A program made the translations under genes and the position numbers. From Spiroplasma chrysopicola DF-1 (lineage in GTDB: Bacteria; Bacillota_I; Bacilli_A; Mycoplasmatales; Mycoplasmataceae), in assembly GCF_000400935.1 (NCBI RefSeq), contig NC_021280.1:434001-498000 (forward strand): DNA of 64,000 nt, read 5' to 3'. Positions within the stretch are counted from its first letter, which is position 1; every line of letters starts with the position of its first letter. The notes under the pieces are model-generated. The model made no database searches. It was given only the letters and a program-made list of their open reading frames with translations, and was not told the origin of the DNA. Of the stretch, positions 43,489-54,040 are shown piece after piece.

Positions 43489-45690
43489 ATGGAAAATATT
43501 ATTAACGAGAATTACATATTTCTTAATGTTGATGATGTTAAAGATTTAGATACATTATTTAACAAATATGCTAAAATTGCCCAAGAATATGGTTTAGTAG
43601 AAAACTATCAAAAACTTGTGACCGGCTTTAAGAACCGTGAAAAAATTTCTTCAACAGCTTTTGAAGATGGTTTTGCGATTCCCCATGCGAGAATTCCCGA
43701 AGTAAAAGCACCCGCCATTTTTTATATTCGCTTGAAAAATAAAATTTTATGGAATGCCCTAGATAGTAAAGATACAAAGTTTATTATTATGTTAATAATT
43801 CCAGAAGGAACTGGTAATTACTTAGATATTTTAAGTGGTATTGCCAAAAAATTATTAAAACCTGATTTTCGCCACTTGTTGGAAACAGAAAATGATAAAG
43901 CAGTAATTGCCAAAATATTGTCACAACAAGATGAAGATCAATTTGTTGAACATCAAACTATTAAAAAAGATAATAAAACTATTAATCTTGTTGGGGTTTC
44001 TGCTTGCGCAACAGGAGTTGTACATACCTATATGGCTCGTGATGCGTTATTAGCAGCAGCAACAGAATTAAATTGAAACTTAAGTTGTGAAACTCAAGGG
44101 CAAAAAGGTCAAGAGTATCCTTTAACAACTGAAGAAATTGCAAATGCCGATGGAGTTATTTTAGCAACTGATATTTCCGTTGAAATGGATCGCTTTATTG
44201 GCAAAAAAGTTTATAAAGTTGGAACAAAACAAGTAATTCATAATCCCCAAGCTGAATTATTAAATACTTTGTCAAAAGGAAAAGTGTTAAGCAAAAATGA
44301 AGGAGAACAAAATATTTTTGCTGTTAAAAATAAAAAGGCCTGAATTAATCATATTATGAGTGGGGTCTCTTTTATGATTCCCTTTATTGTTTTTGCCGGT
44401 ATTTTATTTGCAATTGTTACCGGGATTGGAAAAATTATTTGAGGAACATGATTAGACTATAGTGGAACATGAGATTACAACAAAGTTGAGTATCTCCAAA
44501 AGAATGTTACCGAAATAATTAATGGTCACGAAGTTGTATCAGACAAAATCATTAGCGGTTGAGGAATTGGAGCAATGTATTTATTAAATAAATTTGCTGG
44601 GATTGGATTTACTGTTATGATGCCTATTATGGGTGCCTATATTGCTAATTCAATTGCCGGCCGCGCCGCGATAACTCCTGCTTTTGTTTTAACTTTCTTA
44701 GGATGTACTCCGGACATGTGATTGCATTATGCAATTTTTGCTGAAAAAGCAAATTTAATGCAGGGATTAGGGATTTTTGCCGCACTAATTTTTGGTTTTT
44801 CAGTTGGATATCTTGTAAAATGAATTAACACAAAATGACGAATTCATCGTTATATTAAACCAATTATGCCAATTATTATTATTCCTGTTTTTGTCTCTGT
44901 TATTTTTGGAGCCTTATGAATGTTTGTGATTGGTAATATTTTTGGTTTAGCAATTGGCTATCTTTATGATGGTTTAAATCGCTTAGAAAATTCTGGGGTT
45001 GGAATGGCATTAGTCGGATTAGTACTCGGAATTTTAGCGGGAATTGATATGGGCGGACCAATTAACAAAATTGCTTCCTTTTCGGCTACGGCTTTAATTT
45101 TTATTGATGGAGGAAAATCAATGGGAGCAGCCGCAGCATCGTTTGCAATCGCCCCATTAGGTTGTGGAATAACAGCCTTAATTTTCCGCAAAAGATTTCG
45201 AGCTGATAAAGAATTAGCAATTAATGCTTCAATTTTAGGATTTATGGGAATTTCAGAAGGGGCAATTCCGTTTGCTGTTAAATATACTTGAGCTGCAATT
45301 ATCCCTAATATTATTGGATCTGGAGTGGCCGCCATGTGTGCAGGGTTATTCCAAGTTTCTGGATGAGTTGGCGCATGAGGAGGACCAATTATTGCCTTAT
45401 TTGGTGGAGTTACAACTTGATCAATGAGTTATATTGGAATTTTATGATATTTATTAGCTATTGCAATTGGAGTGGTAGTTCATATTATTATCTTCCGCAT
45501 TTTAGTTGAAGTTCAGAGCAAAGGAAAACTAACACGCGAAGATTTTAAAGAAATGTTTCAGCGCAAAAATCACCGTCAAAATAGAAGTAAAGATTCTAAA
45601 AAAGATTCAATGACAGATTTTAAAAAAATTGTTTTTCCGAACCATTATTTAAAATTTTGTTATTATAACTGAATTGGTAATAAAAATTAA
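43489..45690 (+). CDS. fruA: PTS fructose-type transporter IIABC
   Basis: 733 residues, imports and phosphorylates fructose (or a close sugar). The IIA domain (about 1-150) has its phosphorylated His66 in GFAIPHARIPE. The IIB domain (about 165-265) has Cys173 in VSACATGVVHTYMA. IIC (about 290-690) has about nine membrane spans with GVSFMIPFIVFAGILFAI, GIDMGGPINKIA and FMGISEGAIPFA, the sugar-binding region. The ~50-residue basic C-terminal tail is unusual. The start follows AGAAAGGAAAA. No 1-phosphofructokinase or regulator gene adjoins; the gene stands alone with its own terminator. Confidence 0.93.
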
Positions 45691-45703
45691 TCCTGGATAT
45701 TTT

Positions 45704-45742
45704 TTAAAAAGAGTTTTTATTTAAAAATAAAAACTCTTTTTA
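45704..45742 (+). terminator. Terminator of the PTS gene
   Basis: AAAAAGAGTTTTTATTT-AAAAATAAAAACTCTTTTT, a 16-17-base-pair hairpin ending in T's, 14 bases after the PTS stop codon. Confidence 0.9.
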
Positions 45743-46060
45743 AATAGCGAATACAATTCATTATTATAATTTTTTTCAAAATTAGTAAAAAATTATTTAT
45801 TTTAAAATAATTATAAAATTTATTGATTTATTGGATTCAAAGCATATAATAAAAGTAGAAAAACCCTTTATCTAAATTATTCAACAGCTTAAAATAATAA
45901 TTTCTTAAGAAAAAATCTAGATTATCTTTAAGGTCTTTAAATTTTAGCTATATTAATAAAATGTAATTAAAAATTTTCGCAATTAAATTTAGATCATGAA
46001 ACTATTTATATTTTTAAACCCTTTATATTTAATAATTAGCAAGAAAGGAGAAAAAAGGAA
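45743..46060 (+). other. 318-base AT-rich gap before a permease gene
   Basis: No open frame of note. AAACCCTTTA occurs twice (about 45864 and 46015). A possible promoter box TATAAT is seen in CATATAATAAAAG at about 45843-45848. The region ends in AGAAAGGAG, the ribosome binding site of the 46061 gene. I see nothing else. Confidence 0.5.
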
Positions 46061-47209
46061 ATGGAATTAGAAAATATTGAATTAAATCCCGCAAAGAATG
46101 AAAATATTGAATTTATTTCAAAAAGTGACTATAAAAAAAGACTTACTTTTTGAATGATGTTATTTGGTATTGCTTTAATAGTGGTGACATGTAGTTTATT
46201 AATTAATTATTTAGTTTTTTATCCTTGAAAAAATAAAGGTAAAAAATTTAGTTGATCAAGTGAAGAATTAATTGCCTTTATTATTGTTATTTTTTTATTA
46301 ATTTCAGCAATTGTTTTTTGCATCCTATATTTTTGAATCACGTTAAGAGTTAAATACAATGATTCTAATCAAAATAAATATATCGTTGGAGCAATAGGCT
46401 TTACTGGTGGTTTTACAGATACAATTGGGGTTGGATCATTTGGGGTAATAACGGGCTTATTAAAAGCAACGAAATCTATTAAAGATGATTCAAAATTACC
46501 GGGAACTTTAAATGTTGCATTAGGAGTCAGTGCACTAATTGAATCAGCTTTATTTGTTGGGTCAATTAAAGTAAATACTGTAACATTATTTGTTTTAGTA
46601 GTTGCTGTTATCGTTGGAACCTTCATTGGGTCATTATTTGTTTCAAAAATTAAAGACCCTAAAATAGTCAAAATTGTGATGGGGATAACGCTTTTTTTTG
46701 TCGCAATATTAATGATTTTAACCCATCCCCAAGTTAATGTAATTAATACATCAAATATTGGTGATAAAACATCATTAATTGATAAACCATGACGAATTAT
46801 TGTCGCAATAATTATCTTTTTCTTTTTAGGGATGATTCAATCGTTTGGGATTGGTTTATATGCTCCAGCAATGGCTTCGCTATCTTTTTTAGGACTTGAC
46901 CAACAAGTTGTCTTTCCAATTATGGCTTGCGGTTCATCATTATGTATGTTACCAGCAGCTTATAGTTTTATTAAAAGAAAAAAATATTTACAATTAAGTG
47001 CAAATCTCATTATGATTTGATCAATTTTTGGTGTCGTTGCTGCCTTTTTACTGGTATTTGTCGGCTTACAAATGGGGGCCGGAATGAATGAACAAATGTT
47101 TAATAGTGTTCTAAAATGATTGGCAATTGCTGTTATTTTCTATGTATCAATTTCAATGCTTACTGAATATTACTTAATTGTAAAACGAAATAAAAAAACT
47201 AATATTTAG
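46061..47209 (+). CDS. TSUP (TauE/SafE-like) membrane permease, paralog 1
   Basis: 382 residues. Two N-terminal spans (WMMLFGIALIVVTCSLLINY; IIVIFLLISAIVFCILYFW) precede a core with the TSUP pattern of two homologous halves: YIVGAIGFTGGFTDTIGVGS and GMIQSFGIGLYAPAMASLSF. TSUP proteins move sulfite, sulfonates or organic anions; the substrate here cannot be read. UGA-Trp is common. It is related to the larger gene at 61030-62571. The threonine-degradation pair follows after 42 bases in the same direction, possibly the same transcript. Confidence 0.82.
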
Positions 47210-47251
47210 AATATTATGAATTGTTCTTAAGAAAGAAGAGGTGATAAAATC

Positions 47252-48448
47252 ATGAATTTATATTCACGATTACAAGAAGAATTAAATTTAGCAAAAACAA
47301 ATAAAGTTTATAATGTTATTAAAATTTTAGCTACAGCTCAGAGTGATGTAGTAAAAATAAACGATCAGCAATTTTTGAACATGTGCTCAAATAATTATTT
47401 GGGTTTTGCTAATGATGCTATTACGGTTAAAGCAGTTAAAGAGGGGATTGATTTATTTGGTGTAGGTCCCGGAGCTGTCCGAACAATTTCGGGTAGTTAT
47501 TCAATTCATGAAGAATTTGAACAACGTTTAGCGAAATTTAAAAAAGTCGAAAGTACCATTGTGGTGCAAAGTGGATTTCAAGCCAATACGGGTTTAATTC
47601 CAACAATTACAACCGAAGAAGACTTAATTATTTCGGATGAATTAAATCATGCCTCAATAATTGATGGAATTAGATTATCAAAAGCCAGTCGGGAAGTATA
47701 TAAACACTGTGATATGGAAGACTTACATCGGATTTTAGCCAAAAACGCTGATAAAGTTAAAGGTAATATTTTTATTATTACAGATGCTGTCTTTTCAATG
47801 GACGGTGATATTGCTCCGCTTCCTGAAATTAATCGGTTAGCAAAAAAATATCACGCTTATACAATAGCAGATGATGCCCATGGCGAAGGAGTGTTAGGAA
47901 ACAATGGCGAAGGAACTATTGCTCACTTTGGTTTAGAAGGAAAAATTGATATTGAAATTGGTACTTTATCAAAAGCGTTTGGCTTAGTCGGAGGCTTTAT
48001 TTGTGGGAAAGCTAGCTTAATTGAATATTTAAAACAACGATCAAGAGTATTTTTATTTTCTTCATCATTACCAGCCAGTTTTTGCTATGCTGGAATTAAA
48101 ATTTTAGATGAATTAGAAAAAAGTAATCATCGAATTCAAGCACTTTGAGATAATACAAGATATCTACAAAATAAATTTATTGCAAATGGGTATTCAATCG
48201 GAACAACTAAGACACCAATAACACCTTTCATGGTTCAGGAAGAAACAATTGCAACAGATTTAACTAAGGTGTTATTTGAACATAATATTTTAGTATCCCC
48301 AATTATCTATCCTACTGTTCCAAAAGGAAAAGCCCGAATTAGATTAATGATCTCCTCTCTACATACAAAAGAGGAATTAGATCGTGTTTATCAAATTATT
48401 ACAAGTGAATATCAAAAATTAAAAATAAATAAGGAGGAAAACAAATAA
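47252..48448 (+). CDS. kbl: Glycine C-acetyltransferase (2-amino-3-ketobutyrate CoA ligase)
   Basis: 398 residues, a PLP enzyme of the alpha-oxoamine synthase family. With CoA it splits 2-amino-3-oxobutyrate into glycine and acetyl-CoA. MCSNNYLGFAND, GVGPGAVRTISGSYSIHEEFE, the cofactor pocket DDAHGEGVLG, and the Schiff-base lysine K241 in GTLSKAFGLVGG are typical of Kbl. One UGA-Trp codon lies near residue 300. It starts after AAGAGGTG and its stop overlaps the ATG of the dehydrogenase by one base, so the two are translationally coupled and complete a two-step pathway. Confidence 0.93.
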
Positions 48449-49413
48449 TGAAAAAAGTTTTAGTTACTGGAGCATTAGGCCAAATTGGTTCTGAACTTGT
48501 TGTTCGTTTAAGAAATGATTTAGGATTAAATAATGTTATTGCAACCGACGTAAGACATCTTAAAAATAATGCAATTTGTGAAGAAGGAATATTTGAAAAG
48601 TTGGATGTCAAAGATTATGATAAGTTTATGGAATTAGCAAAAAAATATCAAGTAGATACGATTGTTCATTTAGCAGCTCTGTTATCAGCTACGGCCGAAA
48701 AAAATCCAAAATTTGCTTGAGATTTAAATATGACAGGTTTGATGAATGCTCTTGAAATAGCAAAAGAATTAAAACTAAAATTCTTTGCTCCTTCATCAAT
48801 TGCTGCATATGGCCCTGATGCTAACCCTGATAATACGCCCCAAGATACTGTAATGCATCCAACAACCATGTATGGAGTAACAAAAGTGGCGGGAGAATTA
48901 TTGGAAAATTATTATTATCTAAAATATGGTGTTGACTCACGTTCTGTAAGGTTTCCCGGATTAATTTCGTATAAAGTTGAACCAGGTGGGGGAACAACTG
49001 ATTATGCTGTTGATATTTATTATCAAGCAATATTAACAGGAAAATATGAATGTTATATTGCACAAGGAACAAAAATGGATATGATGTATATGGATGACGC
49101 AATTGAAGCAGTAGTAAAGTTGATGAATGCTGATCCAACAAAATTAGTGCATCGTAATTCCTTTAATATTACGGCAATGTCTTTTGCTCCCGAAGAAATT
49201 GCTGAATCAATTAAAAAATATATTCCTAATTTTGAAATGACTTATAATGTTGATCCAGTTCGTCAAGCAATTGCTGAGTCATGACCAAATAGTATTGATG
49301 ATACTTGTGCAAAAGAAGAATGAGATTTTTGTCCAAAATTTGATTTAGATAAAATGACACAAGAAATGATTTCTAAATTAACGGAAAAGTTTAAATCCGA
49401 GGGAAAAATTTAA
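48448..49413 (+). CDS. tdh: L-threonine 3-dehydrogenase, short-chain (epimerase-like) type
   Basis: 321 residues. It oxidises L-threonine to 2-amino-3-oxobutyrate with NAD+, feeding Kbl. It is of the extended SDR type, not the zinc MDR type of E. coli. The NAD-binding motif is TGALGQIGSEL (6-16), followed by HLAALLSA; the catalytic pair is Tyr142-x3-Lys146 in MYGVTKVAGELL; and the sequence FPGLISYKVEPGGGTTDYAV, conserved in this dehydrogenase group, is present. Three UGA-Trp codons are near the C-terminus and one near residue 91. AAGGAGGAAAAC inside the end of kbl is its ribosome binding site. Confidence 0.92.
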
Positions 49414-49422
49414 GTATTTCCG

Positions 49423-49462
49423 AATAAAATTCCATTTTAAATAAAATGGAATTTTATTTTTT
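49423..49462 (+). terminator. Terminator of the kbl-tdh operon
   Basis: AATAAAATTCCATTTT-AA-ATAAAATGGAATTTTATT followed by T's, 10 bases after the stop codon. Confidence 0.9.
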
Positions 49463-49608
49463 AAAATAACATTTTAAAAATACTAAGATAAAATTTTATA
49501 ACTTTTATGGTTTAATTAAAACTTTTAATAATCAAGAGTATTTAGCAGTTTATGAAGGGGTATTTGTTATAAATTTTTTTAATGCTTATAAGTTGTAAAC
49601 ATTCAGAA

Positions 49609-49677
49609 TATAATATTAAGGTAGATGATCAAATGACATATGCTACGATTTTTATCGTATGCATGTGTTTTTTTATT
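49609..49677 (+). ncRNA. Candidate small RNA with own -10 box and terminator, copy 1
   Basis: TATAAT at 49609-49614 is followed six bases later by a unit starting GTAGATGATCAAATGACA. It folds into a hairpin (CATATGC-TACGAT / ATCGTA-TGCATGTG) ending in seven T's. The unit is about 88-90% identical to 50633-50687, and the -10 box sits at the same distance in both. No clear -35 is seen. The rest of the 49463-50015 gap is AT-rich with no other structure I can name. Confidence 0.5.
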
Positions 49678-50015
49678 TGGTAAATAACTATTGAAAGATA
49701 AAAAATATTTTATTTTGTCATTAGAATATGAGACTTTATTAAAAATAATTTAATAATTTCTAAAATTTTGTTAATATTTTTATAATTAATTAAATTTCTA
49801 TTTTTTTAAGAGTTATAATGTAATTGTTATAATACTATTTTGATAATAAAAATAATTCTAAAGTAATAACATTATAATATATATTAATTTTAAAATAAAT
49901 TATATAAATTAAAAAAATCATTTATTTACATATAAACTATCTTATTATTAACTATCAAATAATTATTAATTATTGGTAGGGTTTTGGGTGGGCTTGAAAG
50001 GAAGGATATTTATTT

Positions 50016-50591
50016 ATGAAAAATTTAATATCTTTATTTGGAGTAGTAGGATTAACTACGGCTGGAATAACACCTTTATTAAATAATACTGAAATATTCA
50101 ATGCAGAATATTCGAATAAATATGAAATTGATTTTGCAAAAGCGTTATCAACTCACGCTGGTAGTAGTTCAGCAACTCAGAATCATGAATGATGGACATT
50201 TAAAGTTGATTTTAATCCAAAAGAAGTAAAGGAAATTAAATGATCTTCTTCTGCAACAGATACACTTCGTTGAGGTTGAAGTTATTATTATGATACTGGG
50301 GGAACACTTTCAAATATTCCTTCAAACACTTTTACAAACAATTTACAAAATTGAAAAATAACTAGTAAACAACAAGCTGCATCAGCTGCAACTTATAATT
50401 TTAATAACCAATATATAAAAGCATTTGCAGCACAATATGAAGGTTCAGCTCGCGTTGGATTCACTTATTATTATGAAAATGGTTCATATTATATGCAAGT
50501 AGCATTGGCTGTACTTGCTGAATTAAGACTTTCATTTTCAACAGCAGACCATACAATTACTACTGGTTCAGGTTTCACATTATTTTTATAA
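50016..50591 (+). CDS. Secreted protein of unknown function
   Basis: 191 residues, hidden under the standard code by UGA-Trp codons. The N-terminus KNLISLFGVVGLTTAGITP looks like the lipoprotein signal peptides in this window (for example KRLLAILGAVGLTATGSTA), but the lipobox Cys is missing: the site reads PLLNN. It should therefore be cleaved and released, or kept as an N-terminal anchor. The mature part is rich in Trp, Tyr, Ser and Thr (WSSSATDTLRWGWSYYYDTG; VGFTYYYENGSYYMQVALAV) and mainly beta. No family is recognised. The start follows GAAAGGAAGG. It lies between two copies of a small-RNA-like unit. Confidence 0.72.
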
Positions 50592-50620
50592 AAATTAATA
50601 TTTATAAAATATCTTCATAG

Positions 50621-50687
50621 TATAATAATTGTGTAGATGAACAAATGACACATGCTAAGATTTTTATTGTATGCATGTGTTTTTTAT
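50621..50687 (+). ncRNA. Candidate small RNA with own -10 box and terminator, copy 2
   Basis: TATAAT (50621-50626), then six bases later GTAGATGAACAAATGACACA and a hairpin ACACATGC ... GCATGTGT with six T's. It is the partner of 49609-49677. It also lies at the right place to terminate the secreted-protein gene, so it may be only that gene's terminator duplicated. Confidence 0.5.
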
Positions 50688-50719
50688 TTACAGAAAGTAC
50701 AGAGGAAATTAATATATGA

Positions 50720-51268
50720 TAGATTAATTAAAGAATACAAATCAAAATTTAATACCAGACTATGATTCTTTTTTAATCAAAAAAGAAAGAATTCTAAAAA
50801 CTATGGAAGCAAAAGAAATTTCTTTAATAACCGGAATAGTTAAAATAATGAAACCAAAATATTTGGTAAGATTATCAGAAAAAGCAGTATTTTTTTATCC
50901 ATAAAGTTCAGTTTTTTTAAAACAATTGGCAAATACCTGATGAAAATCCACAAACACATACAAATACAACAGGTGATTTATCAGATACCATTTTAAATGA
51001 ATTTTTAAATATAAAAAATGCAGCTGCAACTTTAAAACTATTTGTTTATTCAATCTAAACAAGTGATAAAACAAGTGGTTATTCTAAATATACTTTATTA
51101 ATAAATGATCCTGAGTTTGAAATTGTCTTACCAGAGCCATCAAATCATTCCCCGGAGCCAAATGCTCTTGATGTTAAATATTAACATAAAGAACTATTTT
51201 GTTCCCAATTTTAGCTTTAGGAATATTACTAACATGGCTTATTATTTGCGTCGTAAAAAAAATAGATA
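50720..51268 (+). pseudogene. Decayed surface-protein gene
   Basis: Several pieces of coding-like sequence in different frames with TAA stops between them: NTNQNLIPDYDSFLIKKE; NPQTHTNTTGDLSDTILNEF; TSDKTSGYSKYTLLINDPEF, followed by a Pro-rich stretch EIVLPEPSNHSPEPNA; and, one frame on, a membrane segment TILFPILALGILLTWLIICV followed by KKIDNY. Pro-rich stretch, one C-terminal span and a short basic tail are the plan of spiroplasma adhesin-like surface proteins. The gene cannot be expressed as a whole. The last ~110 bases recur at 62661-62775. Confidence 0.55.
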
Positions 51269-51545
51269 ATTACTTAAATTTTATTTATTAATAAATAAGA
51301 TTTTTATATTTTTCAATAAAACTAAAACTTATCATAATTTACCAAATAATTTGTCTAAAAAATACTTATTAAGCTTTTTTTTTTTTTTTTTCAAGGAATA
51401 CTGTATAATTAAAGATAGTTATTTATTTTTTTATTGTATCATTTGGAGGTGAATTGAATATGGAAAACAAAGTGCAAGTTTTTTTTGATAGCATGTGCAA
51501 TAGTTGTCAGTATAAGTTTAAAAAAGTTATTAGCGTTGCTAAAAA
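51160..51545 (+). repeat. Segmental duplication, copy 1 (partner 62661-63050)
   Basis: From AATGCTC(T/C)TGATGTTAAATA through the relic membrane segment, the T-tract, the promoter and the first ~90 bases of the surface-family gene, this stretch is highly similar to 62661-63050. The match includes non-coding DNA, so it is a true segmental duplication rather than only protein similarity. Confidence 0.85.
51375..51409 (+). promoter_or_regulatory. Promoter with a 17-T tract (surface-family gene A)
   Basis: 17 T's (51375-51391) followed by CAAGGAATACTG and TATAAT at 51404-51409. A -35 box at normal spacing would fall inside the T run, so length change by slippage would alter promoter geometry. Confidence 0.6.
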
Positions 51546-52936
51546 GAATGCTTTAAAAGACTTAGATGATTTGCAAGTATTTCTTTGTACTGTTGATAAA
51601 AATCGAAGTATTGAAGATGATAATGGCCTTGTTCCATTAGCTTTTATTTTTTGTAAAAAAGATTCTTATGTTTTCTTTTGAAAAGAAGATTTATATAATG
51701 GTGATGGTTCATCTAAAATTAAAATTGTTAATGATAGACTGATATTATCCCAAGCAATAATTGATCGGATTAAAGAGCATAATGCTAATAATAATGAGTT
51801 AATAGTAGTTAAAAAGAAACAAACCCAAGATATTACTTCAAAACTTATTAGTGAAAATAATACTTCAATTGTAAAACATTTTAATCGGCAAATGGCAATT
51901 ATGGGGTTGATATTTTACGAGATTAGAAAATAAAATAATTAATGGTCAAAATCCTAATTATAATTGACGAATTAATTTAAATGAACATTTAAAAGATAGA
52001 GACTTAGGGGAAACTTCGGATAATGTTGAAGAAACTATTTTAGCTGCGGTTAAAGTAAATAACTCTGTAGTTCAAATTGAAGACTTGTATGTTAAAAATG
52101 CTACTAAAATTTCAGCAACAGTTAGGGTTAAATCATCAAGTAGTTTATATGATCCTAATTCTTCTGTTGATGTTCATTTTGGGGCAAGGTATGTAACATT
52201 GGCAACTGATGTAAAGCAACGAAGTTTTCCAAATGTGAATCTTGGTGAAAAGCCAGACCCAGAAAAATTAAAGGCCATAGTTACGGGCGTAGATGTAAAT
52301 AATGATTTAAGAACAGATGAGGTACAAATTAAAAATATTCAAGAAACTAATGGAACTGTCACAGCTGTTTTAACTGTTATTGAAGGAAGTAAAATTTATT
52401 TAGTAACTGATACTTTAAAATTATATTTTAGTAGTAATAATCGGAAACTATTATCAGAAGTTTTAACTAATCAAGAATTAGGTGATATTTTAAATAAGGA
52501 ACCAGAAACTATTATAAATAAAATTGGAGAGTTAAATCCAGAAGTTTATGTTAATGAAATTGAATTTGTTGCAGATTCAATTACTAGTGAACAAGCATTA
52601 ATTAAAGTTAGAACTGATAGTGTTAACTATATAATTAATTCTGAGTCAGTTACAGTTAATTATCGTGTTTTTAATCCAAATATTGGGACAATTAAATCAG
52701 TAGTAGAACAACCAGATGAAAATTTTGATGGAGAAGTATTGTCATTGGTTCAACTTGATACTGGTATTATTTTGGCCGGAACATATCGGGAATCAATTTA
52801 TCAGTTAAATCCAGATGGGACAATCAAAGCTAAAATAGATAATAATCATTATCTTAAATCGCTTGTGCAATTAAAAGATGGTACTATTTTAGCTGCAGGA
52901 AATAAAAGAGACATTTATTATTTGAATAATCAATAA
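51460..52936 (+). pseudogene. Surface-family gene A, broken by an internal deletion
   Basis: The first 150 or so residues match gene B (54041) closely: KVQVFFDSMCNSCQ, LDDLQVFLC, LVPLAFIFCKKDSYVFFWK. At about 51900 the sequence jumps from the juxtamembrane helix (RQMAIM) straight to GWYFTRLENKI, losing about 110 bases that encode the membrane span in B and C, and the frame changes. The upstream frame stops at 51930. The downstream frame (to 52936) stays open and carries the beta repeats and about two propeller-like repeats (LVQLDTGIILAGTYRESIYQ, then LVQLKDGTILAAGNKRDIYY), against six in B. The start has GGAGGT. Both parts may still be translated, but not as one membrane protein. Confidence 0.8.
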
Positions 52937-53089
52937 AACTTGATAGAAATTATTTTTAACTATTTTTCTAAATATAAAATTGTATTTGCATAATTTTTAG
53001 TAAAAACAAATTTAAATTTGTTTATTAAGGTATTTAATTATTATTTATCATTAATTGTTATTTTAAAATAACAATTAAAACATTTAATC

Positions 53090-53122
53090 CTATTTATTAA
53101 ATAGGATTTTTATTTTATGTTA
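53090..53122 (+). terminator. Terminator after gene A
   Basis: AATCCTATTTATTAAATAGGATTTTTATTTT. Just before it is a perfect 26-base palindrome, TAATTGTTATTTT/AAAATAACAATTA (about 53052-53077). The rest of 52937-53233 is AT-rich without a gene. Confidence 0.75.
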
Positions 53123-53233
53123 AGATAAAAATGACTATTTACAGAAAATTACAGACAATTATAGATTACAGAATGTATCAAAGAAAATAAAATATTAGGA
53201 TTCAATCAGATCAGAATAGGGGTAAAAAATATT

Positions 53234-53893
53234 ATGTACCAAAATAGTATTAATTTTTCTTTGTATCAAAATGACTATTCACAAAATATTTTTAAACAAA
53301 TTGAAATGTTTAAGAATTTTGAAGAAGAAGTTAAAAATAAAACTAGAAAAGCTATTCAAGAACATTATGAACAATTAGATTCACGTTTGCGCCAAAAATA
53401 TTCAAATAACAATAAAGGTTATATTCTTTATAGTAAGCGTCCTGCTACTTTAATTACTGAATGAGGACCAGTTACTTACGAAAGAACAAGAATCCGTTAC
53501 TATGATCGAAAATTGTATAAACACAAATATGTATTTTTGTTAGATATTGAAATTGATCGAAAATCATATCAATGTTTGCACTTTGATTTATATATTAAAA
53601 TATTAAAAGAACTTGATAGTTGTAAACGCTACCGGGATATTTTAGACAAATATAAATATTCAGAAATTAGTTTAATGACAATTTCAAACATTAATCGAAG
53701 TATTAATTTACAAGAATATAATACTTTTTGCTCTAAAATTATGAACTTAAAGCTAGAAGAAATTATTTTTTCCGAAATACTTGAACAAAAAGCGAAAATG
53801 ACATTGCTCAATTTTATGAGCCTTATCAAGGTAGCATTACCAATTCTGAGGTCAAAACTAAGGGTTTCATCAGAGCAGTTCGAGGTATTTTAA
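53234..53893 (+). pseudogene. Truncated ISLre2-family (UPF0236) transposase
   Basis: 219 residues with the N-terminal pattern of ISLre2 transposases: a helical start, TLITEWGPVTYERTRIRYYD, then YVFLLDIEIDRKSYQCLHFD and RYRDILDKYKYSEISLMTIS. Full-length relatives are about 400-500 residues; the catalytic middle is missing. Near 53790 the frame appears to slip: the next frame reads KNDIAQFYEPYQGSITNSEV, then KTKGFIRAVRGIL, which looks like the real tail of the protein. So the gene has an internal deletion and a frameshift and should be inactive. Further pieces of the same element lie at 56403-56545. Confidence 0.75.
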
Positions 53894-53970
53894 GTACTAA
53901 AAACTAATATATTCATTCAAAATTTAATAAAAAATTATTAGCTAATTTATTCGAACGAATAAAAAAGTGG

Positions 53971-53999
53971 TTGATTTATTATTTTATTTTAAGTATAAT
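53971..53999 (+). promoter_or_regulatory. Promoter of surface-family gene B
   Basis: TTGATT (53971-53976), exactly 17 bases, TATAAT (53994-53999), 41 bases before the start codon of gene B. Unlike genes A and C, it has no T-tract. Confidence 0.7.
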
Positions 54000-54040
54000 T
54001 AATATTATTTGTATAAAATTATTTTGGAGGGGAATTGAAT

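Noticed and set aside
48666-49141. Minus-strand open frames opposite tdh
   Set aside because: No start signals; the plus strand encodes a complete, conserved dehydrogenase.
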